Source: CAZYXZ01 sp964651395 (lineage in GTDB: Bacteria > Actinomycetota > Actinomycetes > BP-191). From it: a stretch of 52,092 nt of DNA. A model generated the notes under the pieces. The model ran no database searches, was not told where the DNA came from, and saw only the letters and a list, made by a program, of their open reading frames with translations. Below, in pieces: positions 8,096 to 16,202 of this stretch (positions are counted from its first letter, which is position 1; the number at the start of each line of letters is the position of its first letter). The stretch covers positions 1-52,092 of the forward strand of contig CAZYXZ010000014.1 in NCBI GenBank assembly GCA_964651395.1, in the 5' to 3' direction. The position numbers were made by a program, and so were the translations under genes.

Positions 8096-9658
8096 CTATC
8101 TTTCGAGCGGCGCCTCCGGGATCAGCCCGTACTGCAGGCCGACCATCGTCGCCGCCGCGCGCGTGGAGACGCCGAGCTTCTCGTAGAGGTGCTGGACGTG
8201 GTTGTCCACGGTCTTGGGCGCGATGGTCAGCGCCTCGGCGACGTCACGGACGGACGCGCCCCGGGCGAGCAGCCGCAGCACCTCGATCTCCCGCGTCGTC
8301 AGGTCGCGCGGCCAGACCTTGCGCTTGGCCCGCTCCTGCCCGGCCGCGGTGAGGACCGCGTCGACGGCGTCGGAGTCGAGTCGCCCGCTGCGTACGTCGG
8401 TGCGCAGCTCGTCGGCGGCCCTCGTCGGGTCCAGGGCCGGCCGGTGTGGCCGCGGCTCGGTCATCCCGGCGAACGCGTCGGCTGCGCCGAGGATGCGCGC
8501 CGCCGGCGTCAGCTGCCGGCCCGGCGTACCGCGGTGGTAGCCGGAGCCGTCCGGACGCTCGTGGTGCGTACCGGCGAGCCAGGCGAGGGAGGCCATCTCG
8601 GCCGGACGGGCGAGGAGCCGTTCGGTGAGATAGGGGTGTAGGCGCACCTGCTCCCAGTCGTCCCGGCTCAGCGCGCCAGGCCGGTGCCAGACGGTGCTCG
8701 GGACACCGACGCGCCCGAGGTCGTGCAGCCATCCCGCGCGTCGCAGGGCGGTGACATCCGCCTCTGGCAGTCCGGCGCACGCAGCCGCGGTGGACGCGAG
8801 CTCGGCGACCCGCGCGGAGTGGCCGACCGTGTACGGCGACTTCAGGTCCGCGAAGTCCCCCACTGCCCGTAGCGCCTCGTCGAGCCCGGTCGTGTCGAGG
8901 CGCGGCTGCGCGCCCGGCTCCGCCGCGAGGGCGAGGTCCCACACCTCGTCGCCGTCGAGGTCGGCGAACAGCTCCGGACCCACTTGGTCCGCCGTCGCGC
9001 AGACCTGCGGGTCGAATCCGCCTCCGGCGCGGCGGCGGATCACGTCGACCGCCGCGTCGACGCCGCCGACGTTGAAGGCAAGGGCGGACTCCGTGGCGAC
9101 GTGCGCGACGCGCACCGGGACGGTGAGCTGCTCCCCCCGGGCGCGGCCCGGCTGGCCTTTGCCGTCCCAGCGCTCGAACGCCTGGGCCAGTCCCTCGGTG
9201 ACCTCGGCCCCGAACCCGACGCGACCGGCGAGCAGCTGCGCGACCTCGCAGTGCGCGACGGCGGCGTCCTCGAACAGCTTGCCGGAGCGCGCGAACAGCT
9301 CGGCGATCAGCCAGGCGCGCCGCAGGGGCGGTGTCCCCGCCCCGACGTGCGGCAGCGCGACGCGCAGGAAGCTCCATGAGTCAGCGGGGTCCAGCGGTGC
9401 CAGCAGGCGCCCGGCCTGCAGCTCGTCGCCGAAGAACTTCGCTGCGGGCCCGGGATCTGCCGTGCAGCCGGTCAGCAGGAGCAGGGAGAGGTTGTACGCG
9501 CACGACGCGTCGGCTTCGGCCAGCCCCATGCCCTCGGCGAGCCGCGCAGCGACGAGTGAACCCTTGAGCGCCTGCTCCAGCGGCTGGCCCAGGCCGAGGT
9601 CCGCGCCGAGCGAGAGCACCGCCAGCACCTCGGCCCGGCGCACCCGACTACGCGTCAC
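8096..9658 (-). CDS. Tandem HD-GYP-like protein with C-terminal LuxR HTH
   Basis: 520 aa. A first, degenerate HD-GYP-like half lies near residues 130-205 (AHCEVAQLLAGRVGFG, then FERWDGKGQPG). A second, more complete HD-GYP occupies about 270-400: GHSARVAELAS, LRRAGWLHDLGRVGVP, then THHERPDGSGYHRG, with HD and HHE/DG residues present but GYH in place of GYP. A LuxR HTH (TTREIEVLRLLARGASVRDVAEAL, then KTVDNHVQHLYEKLGV) closes the protein. HD-GYP proteins hydrolyse cyclic di-GMP or act as inactive sensors; here the domain is tied to DNA binding. The GTG start at 9658 overlaps the end of the upstream phosphatase gene by 11 nt, so the pair is co-translated. Confidence 0.8.
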   Translation of the reverse strand: MTRSRVRRAEVLAVLSLGADLGLGQPLEQALKGSLVAARLAEGMGLAEADASCAYNLSLLLLTGCTADPGPAAKFFGDELQAGRLLAPLDPADSWSFLRVALPHVGAGTPPLRRAWLIAELFARSGKLFEDAAVAHCEVAQLLAGRVGFGAEVTEGLAQAFERWDGKGQPGRARGEQLTVPVRVAHVATESALAFNVGGVDAAVDVIRRRAGGGFDPQVCATADQVGPELFADLDGDEVWDLALAAEPGAQPRLDTTGLDEALRAVGDFADLKSPYTVGHSARVAELASTAAACAGLPEADVTALRRAGWLHDLGRVGVPSTVWHRPGALSRDDWEQVRLHPYLTERLLARPAEMASLAWLAGTHHERPDGSGYHRGTPGRQLTPAARILGAADAFAGMTEPRPHRPALDPTRAADELRTDVRSGRLDSDAVDAVLTAAGQERAKRKVWPRDLTTREIEVLRLLARGASVRDVAEALTIAPKTVDNHVQHLYEKLGVSTRAAATMVGLQYGLIPEAPLER

Positions 9659-12020
9659 GCTCGTGGGGATCGCCGGGTATGCCGGTCGCCCTGACGTCGA
9701 CCATCGCCTCGGCAAGGCTTGCGGAGATCGGCGCCGCGAGATGGAAGCCGCTCAGCTCGAGCACCCGAAGCACGGCGGTGCCCGGGGGCGCCACCAGGAC
9801 CAGCCGCTGACGCCGCGCGGCGAGACGCTCGGCGAGGCGGTAGAGCAGCCGAAGTCCGGCGCTGTCCAGGTGCTCGACCTCCGCGAGGTCGACGACGAGG
9901 CCCGCCCCGTCATGGCGGACACGCGCGATGACGTCGTGATAGAGCGGGACCGCGTTGGCCAGGTCGATCTCGCCGGACAGACGCACGATCGGCACGTCCG
10001 CGTCTTCGGGGACGACGTCCGACACGTGAGGGGGCCCCGCGGCGAGCTCCCCGGCACTCTTCACGGTGCCGAGCCGCGTCTGCAGCCGGACCTCCGTGCC
10101 GTGCGCGCCGCGGACTACCTCCACCTCGTCGACCATGCCGTGGATGAGCTGGTAGCCGCGGCCGTGGCCGATGTCGCGGGGCTGCTTCCACTGTCCCCGG
10201 TCGCGAATGACGACGGAGATGCAGCCGTCGTCGTACGACGCGCTCAGCTCGAGTGTCCCGCCTTCCGGTCCGTACGCATGCTCGACCACGTTGCTCGCGA
10301 CCTCACTGACGGAGTGCACGAGGTCGTTGGACTCCTCGACCGTCGCGCCCCACCGCGTCGCCCAGGAGCGCAGTGCGCGGCGGACCGTGGCGAGTACCTC
10401 CGGCTCGGCGGGCAGGCTCAGGTCGAGGCGGCTCGTGACCGGCAGCAGTGTCGTCGCGAGCACGGCCACGTCGTCCTCCGCCGACTCCGGTCGCGGCGCA
10501 GCCAGGATCCGGTTGTCGCACAGCTCCTGGAGATCGCCGTGATGCCACTGCACGGCGAGGCGCAGCGCCTCGAGCCCTTCCTCGATGGAACCGCTGCGCC
10601 GCTCGACCAGACCGTCGGTGTAGAGGATCAGCGTCGAGCCCGGCTCGATCGTCGTGACCGCCTCCGTGCGCGGTGCGGCGGTCAACCCCAGCGGGAGCGA
10701 TCGTCCGCCGTCGAGGAAGCTCGCCGTCCCGTCGGGGCCGAGCAGCAGCGGCGGCGGGTGACCCGCGCAGGCGTAGGTCAGCGTCGCCGACTCCGGGTCG
10801 AGCACGGCGTAGACCAGCGTGGCCATCTGCGCAGCCTCGAAGTCCTCGACCAGGCGCGACATGCGGTCCAGCACGCTGGCGGGCGAGGGTCGCTCCAGCG
10901 CATAGGCCCGTGTCGCGGATCGAAGCTGGCCCATCGCCGCGGCGGCTCCGATGCCGCGGCCGACGACGTCACCGACGGTCAGGGCGATGCAGCCGCGCGG
11001 GAGCGCGATCACGTCGTACCAGTCGCCGCCGACCCGTAGCCCCGCCCCGCCGGGGATGTAGCGCGACGCGAAGGCGACGCCGGGGATGTCGGGGAGCCGC
11101 TCCGGCAGCAGGCTCCGCTGCAGCGTCTCGGTGATCCCGTGCTCACGGTCGAGCGCCTTCTCCAGCGCGCTCACCGCGTTCTGACGTTCCGAGATGACCG
11201 CCGCGAGGACGAACGACGTCAGCGCGGCGACGGCGTTGTAGACCTGGAGGGTGAGAGCGCCGCGGAAGAAGGTCTGGTGCGCGAACGGGCCGACCGCGTC
11301 GATGGCCGCCGAGGTCGCGACGCTGACCACTGTCACCGCGGCCATCGCCGCGCCCAGCTGGCGGAAACGCACCGCGGCCCAGATCAGCAGTGGGAAGACG
11401 AGGTACGCGTCCGGGCTCCGGTCTTCACGGAAGACGACATAGCCGACTGCGGCGATGGCGCCGATGACGAGGGCCATCTCGAGGCTGCGCAACCGGCCCA
11501 ACCGGCGCAGGCCGCGGAGACTGAGCAGCAGTGGCGCGAACACGAGCACGCCGGTGCCGTCGCCGGCCCACCAGAGCGCCCACGTGCTGCCGACCTGGCC
11601 CGCTGTGATCGTCTCGTCGAGCAACAACGCCGTGGTGCCGAACGAGGCACTGACCGTCATCGCGACGAGCGCGCCGAGGAAGACCAGCGCGAGCGCATCA
11701 CGGAGCCGGTCGAGCTGTGAACGAAAGCCGGCACGACGAAGCAGCCACGCTGCCACCACTGGTGCGGCAGTGTTGCCGACCGCGATGAGCAGGGCCGCGG
11801 CGACGGAGTCGTTGATCGGCAGGTTCACCATGAAGGCGGCGATCGTGATGGCCGGCCAGGCACGGAGCCCGACGGCGAGCAGTGCTACGACGGCAATCCC
11901 GGTGGGGGGCCAGATGGGCGTCACGACGCCGCCCACGAGGGACAGTTCCAGGCTCAGCCGTGCGGCGACGTAGTAGGCGACGCAGACCAGTGCCATGTGC
12001 GTGAAGAGGTGCGCACGCAC
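9648..12020 (-). CDS. MASE1 sensor - PP2C (SpoIIE/RsbU) - HATPase - STAS fusion
   Basis: 790 aa. Residues about 1-285 form a MASE1-type multi-helix membrane sensor (VTPIWPPTGIAVVALL, FVLAAVISERQNAV). A SpoIIE/RsbU PP2C phosphatase follows (about 315-520: GGDWYDVIALP, LTVGDVVGRGIGAAA, YTDGLVERR). Next is an RsbW-like HATPase (about 530-650: HSVSEVASNVVEHAYG, GHGRGYQLIHGMVD) and a C-terminal STAS domain (about 670-775: VRLSGEIDLANAV, VEHLDSAGLRLLY). This places phosphatase, anti-sigma-kinase-like and anti-sigma-antagonist-like modules in one chain. GTG at 12020 was chosen because GAGGG lies 7 nt upstream; GTG 12053 and ATG 11996 are alternatives. Confidence 0.85.
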   Translation of the reverse strand: MRAHLFTHMALVCVAYYVAARLSLELSLVGGVVTPIWPPTGIAVVALLAVGLRAWPAITIAAFMVNLPINDSVAAALLIAVGNTAAPVVAAWLLRRAGFRSQLDRLRDALALVFLGALVAMTVSASFGTTALLLDETITAGQVGSTWALWWAGDGTGVLVFAPLLLSLRGLRRLGRLRSLEMALVIGAIAAVGYVVFREDRSPDAYLVFPLLIWAAVRFRQLGAAMAAVTVVSVATSAAIDAVGPFAHQTFFRGALTLQVYNAVAALTSFVLAAVISERQNAVSALEKALDREHGITETLQRSLLPERLPDIPGVAFASRYIPGGAGLRVGGDWYDVIALPRGCIALTVGDVVGRGIGAAAAMGQLRSATRAYALERPSPASVLDRMSRLVEDFEAAQMATLVYAVLDPESATLTYACAGHPPPLLLGPDGTASFLDGGRSLPLGLTAAPRTEAVTTIEPGSTLILYTDGLVERRSGSIEEGLEALRLAVQWHHGDLQELCDNRILAAPRPESAEDDVAVLATTLLPVTSRLDLSLPAEPEVLATVRRALRSWATRWGATVEESNDLVHSVSEVASNVVEHAYGPEGGTLELSASYDDGCISVVIRDRGQWKQPRDIGHGRGYQLIHGMVDEVEVVRGAHGTEVRLQTRLGTVKSAGELAAGPPHVSDVVPEDADVPIVRLSGEIDLANAVPLYHDVIARVRHDGAGLVVDLAEVEHLDSAGLRLLYRLAERLAARRQRLVLVAPPGTAVLRVLELSGFHLAAPISASLAEAMVDVRATGIPGDPHERDA

Positions 12021-12124
12021 CGCCGCGCCCTCAACCTGCCGCACCAGGTCCACGGGCTCGCACCCCACCCCAAGCGTCCGGTGAGCGATCGAATGAACAC
12101 ATGTTAGATGTGGGAACGATGACG

Positions 12125-13594
12125 TCAGGACGCGTTGGCTGTGACACCCGTGCCGAACCAGGTGGCCAACGACTGCGGCAACGCCGGGTCCGCGACGTCC
12201 CCAGCCCACGCGACGTGCCCGTCGGGTCGGATCAGCACCGCCGACGGAGCATCGACGGAGCCGACGACCGGTAGCTCCCACGTGCCGTCGTACGTGGCAT
12301 CGACCCACCGCACGCGGTCTGCCCACGGCGTGATGTCGAAGCCATCGGGCGCTCCGAGGTTGAGGAGGACGGGCCGAGCGGCGTGCAGGAGCCGGTACAC
12401 GCGCGTCGGACCGTCTGCCGTCTGCAGGTCGAGGTCGGGCATGCGCCGACCCATCAGCGGGTGCGCATCGCCGAGGACGTAGTGGATGTCGAGTGCGCTC
12501 ATCATCCCGGCGATCCGCCGGCGCGGCTCGTCCATGCTGAGCAGGTCGGCCGCGATCTCGCGGAGCGCCTGGTGGCGGTCGCCGGGAGTGCTGAGGGCGA
12601 CCTGCGCCATGGTGTTGTGCAGCACCCGTGCCGCGACCGGATGGCGCTCGGAGTGGTACGTGTCCAGCAGGCTGTCTGGTGACGTCCCCCGGACGACCTG
12701 CGCCAGCTTCCACCCGAGGTTCACCGCATCCTGCACCCCGGTGTTGAGCCCCTGCCCACCCTGCGGTGGATGCACATGGGCGGCGTCCCCGGCCAGCAAC
12801 ACCCGACCGGTGCGGTAGGTGACTGCCTGCCGCGTCATGTCCGTGAAGCGTGAGAGCCAGATGGTGCTGCGGAGCCCGAAGTCCGTCCCGTACACCGCGA
12901 TCAGCGCCTCGCGCAGGTCTTCGAACGTCGGCTCGGTGTCGTGCTCGACCACCCGTTCCCGGAGCACGACGCCGTACGGTCCGCCGCCCTCGAGCCGGTT
13001 GACCGGACCTATGCCGCCGCCCTCCGGGCGCATGCCGATCGTCGGCACCTCGCTGAACTCGGCCTGGGCGATCATGTAGCTCGTCGACGCATCGACACCG
13101 GCGAACTCGATGCCCGCGGCCTTGCGGACCAGGCTGCGTCCGCCGTCGCAGCCGACCAGGTACTGGGCGCGCAGGGAACTGCCGTCCGACACCTCGACAT
13201 CGACACCGTCCTCGTCCTGGACGAAGCCCACGACCTCTCGCCCACGGATCGTCGGGACGCCGAGCTCAGCGACCCAGTCGGCGAGGATCGGCTCGAACTC
13301 GCTCTGCCACAGCATCAGCCCGTAGTTGTGGCGCGTGGGGAAGTCGCTGATGTCCAGCGGGACGCCCGCGAAACCGGTGGTCTGCACGGGCTTGCCAGCG
13401 GTGAGGAACCGCTCGGCGATGCCGCGTTGGTCGAGCACCTCGATCGTGCGGGAGTGCAGCCCACCGGCCCGCGACCCGTCGATGTGCTGGTCGAGGCGTC
13501 GTTCGACGACGACGACGTCGACGTGCGCCAGAGCGAGCTCGCCCGCGAGCATGAGCCCCGTGGGCCCTCCTCCGGCGATCACCACCGCGTGCAT
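12125..13594 (-). CDS. FAD-dependent aromatic hydroxylase/rifampicin monooxygenase-like
   Basis: 489 aa, class A flavoprotein monooxygenase. Motifs: Rossmann GGGPTGLMLAGELALA at residues 8-23, CDGGRSLVRKAAGI (DG motif) near 155, and LLAGDAAHVHPPQGGQGLNTGVQD (GD motif) near 270. Length and the C-terminal thioredoxin-like segment fit the PheA/TfdB/MhpA group, including rifampin monooxygenase (Rox), which hydroxylates aromatic substrates with NAD(P)H and O2. Substrate is not decidable here. ATG 13594 has SD GGAG, placed in only 12 nt between the CCA end of tRNA-Leu and the start codon, leaving no room for an ordinary promoter. Read-through from the tRNA promoter is likely. Confidence 0.85.
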   Translation of the reverse strand: MHAVVIAGGGPTGLMLAGELALAHVDVVVVERRLDQHIDGSRAGGLHSRTIEVLDQRGIAERFLTAGKPVQTTGFAGVPLDISDFPTRHNYGLMLWQSEFEPILADWVAELGVPTIRGREVVGFVQDEDGVDVEVSDGSSLRAQYLVGCDGGRSLVRKAAGIEFAGVDASTSYMIAQAEFSEVPTIGMRPEGGGIGPVNRLEGGGPYGVVLRERVVEHDTEPTFEDLREALIAVYGTDFGLRSTIWLSRFTDMTRQAVTYRTGRVLLAGDAAHVHPPQGGQGLNTGVQDAVNLGWKLAQVVRGTSPDSLLDTYHSERHPVAARVLHNTMAQVALSTPGDRHQALREIAADLLSMDEPRRRIAGMMSALDIHYVLGDAHPLMGRRMPDLDLQTADGPTRVYRLLHAARPVLLNLGAPDGFDITPWADRVRWVDATYDGTWELPVVGSVDAPSAVLIRPDGHVAWAGDVADPALPQSLATWFGTGVTANAS

Positions 13595-13606
13595 TCACAG
13601 CTCCGT

Positions 13607-13692
13607 TGGTGGGCGAGGGGGGAGTTGAACCCCCACGTCCTTACGGACACACGGACCTGAACCGTGCGCGTCTGCCATTCCGCCACTCGCCC
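13607..13692 (-). tRNA. tRNA-Leu (anticodon CAG)
   Basis: On the minus strand the acceptor GGGCGAG pairs with CTCGCCC. The anticodon stem CACGG/CCGTG encloses TTCAGGT, giving anticodon CAG. A long variable arm (TGTCCGTAAGGACG) marks a class II tRNA, and the T arm is GGGGG-TTCAACT-CCCCC. The 3' CCA is encoded (13607-13609). It sits between the fhaA operon and the monooxygenase gene. Confidence 0.95.
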
Positions 13693-13705
13693 GAGCGCGG
13701 AGGGC

Positions 13706-13711
13706 AGGGTA
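13706..13711 (-). promoter_or_regulatory. Candidate -10 of tRNA-Leu (and monooxygenase)
   Basis: TACCCT on the minus strand ends 13 nt before the mature tRNA 5' end, a usual distance for a tRNA promoter. No convincing -35 is visible. Confidence 0.35.
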
Positions 13712-13740
13712 ACACCGGCGCAGCGCCCTAACTCCCCGGA

Positions 13741-13746
13741 TACGAT
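13741..13746 (+). promoter_or_regulatory. Candidate -10 of the fhaA-pknB operon
   Basis: TACGAT on the plus strand lies 26 nt before the fhaA ATG; a GAAGAGG ribosome-binding site (13760-13766) follows 6 nt before the start. The -35 region is not clear. This would drive the whole seven-gene operon, in which I see no other gap large enough for a promoter. Confidence 0.4.
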
Positions 13747-13772
13747 CATGCAGCCTGGGGAAGAGGTCGTGC

Positions 13773-14474
13773 ATGGGTGTCCTGCAGCGCTTCGAGCGCC
13801 GGCTCGAAGGTCTCGTCGAGGGTGCTTTCGCGAAGGTCTTCCGCGGAGGCGTCGAACCGGTCGAGGTGGCCAAGGCGCTCCAGCGTGAGGCGGCCGACCG
13901 CAAGGCGATCAGCGCCAAGCGCACGATGGTGCCCAACCACTACGTGGTGGAGCTGGGTAAGGCCGACTACGCGCGCCTCTCGCCGTACGCCGAACCGCTC
14001 GGCGCCGAGCTCGCGGCCATGGTCCGCGAGGAGGCGGCCGCCGAGCACTGGCAGTTCGTCGGGCCGGTGGTCGTGGACCTGGAGCTGCACGAGGACATCG
14101 ACACGGGGATCTTCCGGGTGCGCAGCGCGGTGGAGAAGGGCGACGTCGAGACCGGCGAGCTCGTCCCGCGGCGCGGTCAGCCCCGCGTCGTCATCGCGCG
14201 CTCCCCCGGCACGACCGCGCACGACTTCCCGCTGACCCGCGACGTCGTCGTCATCGGCCGCGGCGCCGACACCGACCTGCGGCTCGCCGACGTCGGTGTC
14301 TCGCGCCGCCACGGGGAGATCCGGCTGGAGGCCGACGACGTGGTCTACGTCGACCTCGGCTCGACCAACGGCAGCCAGGTCAACGGCCACCCGGTCGAAC
14401 GCAGGCGCCTGGTGCCGGGCGACAAGATCGAGATCGGCAGCACGCTGCTGGTCTTCCAGCGGGACGAGCGGTAG
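13773..14474 (+). CDS. fhaA: FHA-domain protein FhaA (DUF3662 + FHA)
   Basis: 233 aa. The N-terminal half (MGVLQRFERRLEGLVEGAF, then GGVEPVEVAKALQREA) is the DUF3662 domain typical of FhaA. Residues about 145-233 are a fork-head-associated domain with VVIGRGADTDLRLAD, VSRRHGEI and GSTNGSQVNG motifs, which binds phosphothreonine. In mycobacteria FhaA is a PknA/PknB substrate that binds the MviN/MurJ pseudokinase domain and tempers cell-wall synthesis. This version is short: the long disordered linker of the mycobacterial protein is absent. First gene of the operon, with SD GAAGAGG. Confidence 0.93.
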   Translation: MGVLQRFERRLEGLVEGAFAKVFRGGVEPVEVAKALQREAADRKAISAKRTMVPNHYVVELGKADYARLSPYAEPLGAELAAMVREEAAAEHWQFVGPVVVDLELHEDIDTGIFRVRSAVEKGDVETGELVPRRGQPRVVIARSPGTTAHDFPLTRDVVVIGRGADTDLRLADVGVSRRHGEIRLEADDVVYVDLGSTNGSQVNGHPVERRRLVPGDKIEIGSTLLVFQRDER

Positions 14475-14480
14475 TCGCTG

Positions 14481-14990
14481 ATGCCCGAGCTGGTCTTCCT
14501 GCTCCTTCGCCTTGGCTTCCTCGCCCTGCTGTGGCTGTTCGTGTACGCGGCGGTGCGCGTGATCCGTCTGGACGTCTTCGGCCCGCGGGTGCCGAAGGCG
14601 TCGCGCCGGCCGCAACGCGTCGGCGCCGCCCAGGCGGCCGCGGCGTCGCTGCCGCGCCCCGCTGCGAAGCCGGCCAGGGCCGCGAAGCCCGGCACCGCCG
14701 GCCCGACGAAGCTCGTCGTGACCGAGGGCTCCCGCGCCGGCACGACCATCGACCTCGGTACGGCGACGATCACCATCGGCCGGGCGCCTGACTCAACCCT
14801 CGTCGTCAGCGACGACTACGTCTCGACGCATCACGCGCAGCTCGTGCCCACGGACGGGCGCTGGGTGCTCGAGGACCTCGGCTCGACGAACGGGACCTTC
14901 CTCGGCAAGACCAGGGTCACCGATCCCGTGCCGCTCGACGCCGGCACGAGCGTGCGCATCGGCAAGACCGTCCTGGAGCTGCGGGCATGA
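14481..14990 (+). CDS. fhaB: FHA-domain protein FhaB/FipA
   Basis: 169 aa. An N-terminal membrane helix (ELVFLLLRLGFLALLWLFVYAAVRVI) is followed by a basic Ala/Pro linker (residues about 40-75) and an FHA domain from about 80 (TITIGRAPDSTLVVSDDYVS, HHAQL, GSTNGTFLG). It anchors phosphothreonine recognition at the membrane next to the division/elongation machinery, as described for FipA/FhaB with FtsZ and FtsQ. It starts 6 nt after fhaA and overlaps pstP by 4 nt (ATGA). Confidence 0.92.
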   Translation: MPELVFLLLRLGFLALLWLFVYAAVRVIRLDVFGPRVPKASRRPQRVGAAQAAAASLPRPAAKPARAAKPGTAGPTKLVVTEGSRAGTTIDLGTATITIGRAPDSTLVVSDDYVSTHHAQLVPTDGRWVLEDLGSTNGTFLGKTRVTDPVPLDAGTSVRIGKTVLELRA

Positions 14991-16202
14991 CACTGGCCTG
15001 GGACTCCGAGGCGCGGTCGGACGTCGGGCTCCTCCGCGACCTGAACGAGGACTCGGCGTACGCCGGCCGTCAGCTCTTCGCCGTCGCCGACGGGATGGGC
15101 GGCCACGCGGCCGGCGAGGTGGCCAGCGCCGCCGCGATCGCCGCGCTGGCGCCGCTCGACCTCGACGATGCCCCGGGTGGCGACGACGCGCTGCGCGACG
15201 CGCTGTTCACCGCCAACCGCACCCTGCGCGACATGGTCGGCGCCGACGCCGACCTGCAGGGCATGGGCACGACCGTCACCGCAGCGCTCGTCGACGGCGA
15301 CCGGCTGGTCCTCGCGCATGTCGGCGACTCCCGCGCGTACCTCCTGCACGACGGGGCGCTGCGCCAGCTCACCCGCGACCACACGCTGGTGCAGCAGCTC
15401 GTGGACGAGGGCCGGATCCGAGCCGACGAGGCGCAGAGCCACCCGCAGCGTTCCCTCATCACCCGCGCGCTCGACGGCCGCGACGGGCTGCAGCCGGACA
15501 TCTCGGTGCACGACATCGCGCCCGGCGACCGGCTGCTGCTCTGCTCAGACGGCCTCTCGGGTGTCGTGTCCGACAGCACGATCGCGGAGGTTCTCGGCGC
15601 CGGTACGCCGAGCGACGCGGTCGAGCAGCTGGTCGAGCTCGCCCTGCGCGGCGGTGGTCCGGACAACATCACGTGTGTCGTCGCCGAGGCGCGCGAGGCC
15701 GACGCGAACGACCTCGACCCGGCGGGCACGCGGGCCGCGACGACCACGCTGTCTGCGTCGCCCCGGCCGGCGCCGGCCACCGGCACCACGGCGACACGCA
15801 CCGGCAAGGGGCATGCGCCGATCCCTCGCCCGTCCCGCCGCTGGCTGGTCACTGTCGGCATCGTGGTTGCCGTCTTCGTCGCCGCCCTCCTCGCCGGATG
15901 GGGGTACGTCCAGAGCCAGTACTACGTCGGCACGGCCGGCGACCAGGTCGCGATATACCGCGGCGTCGAGGGCTCGGTGGCCGGCGCGGACCTGCACCGC
16001 CTCCAACAGAGCTACCCGCTGCGCGTCGACCAGCTCGGCCCGCTCGAGCAGAAGCGCGTCCGCGACGGCATCCCGGCCGCCGATCTCGAGGACGCNNNNN
16101 NNNNNGATCGTCGATCGGCTGCGGGCGACGCTGCCCTCGCCGTCGCCCGCGCCCAGTCCCTCGGTGACGCCGACCTCGACGGCCACGCCGGCGGCGTCCT
16201 GA
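14987..16202 (+). CDS. pstP: PP2C Ser/Thr phosphatase PstP (interrupted by assembly gap)
   Basis: The PP2C domain occupies residues 1-240: NEDSAY, VADGMGGHAAGE with metal-binding Asp35, HVGDSRAYL, LCSDGLSGVV and GGGPDNITCVV. A linker, a membrane helix (about 287-308) and an extracellular tail follow, as in mycobacterial PstP, which dephosphorylates PknA/PknB and their substrates. Ten Ns at 16096-16105 interrupt codon 370. Before the gap the frame is that of the ATG at 14987; after it, the only sensible ending (Pro/Ser/Thr tail, TGA 16200-16202 overlapping the rodA ATG) is in another frame. The gap size is therefore nominal and the joined translation is not reliable. Confidence 0.88.
16096..16105. 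other. Assembly gap (10 Ns)
   Basis: Ten ambiguous bases lie in the extracellular part of pstP. The reading frame of the expected C-terminal tail differs on the two sides, so the true missing length is not 10 nt modulo 3. Confidence 0.95.

Noticed and set aside
8694..11039. 781-codon plus-strand frame opposite the HD-GYP and phosphatase genes
   Set aside because: Antisense to two genes with clear domain order; Ser/Arg-rich shadow composition.
12021..12713. Extension of the MASE1-phosphatase frame upstream
   Set aside because: It would overlap the flavin monooxygenase by almost 600 nt and shows low-complexity Arg/Pro/Ala sequence.
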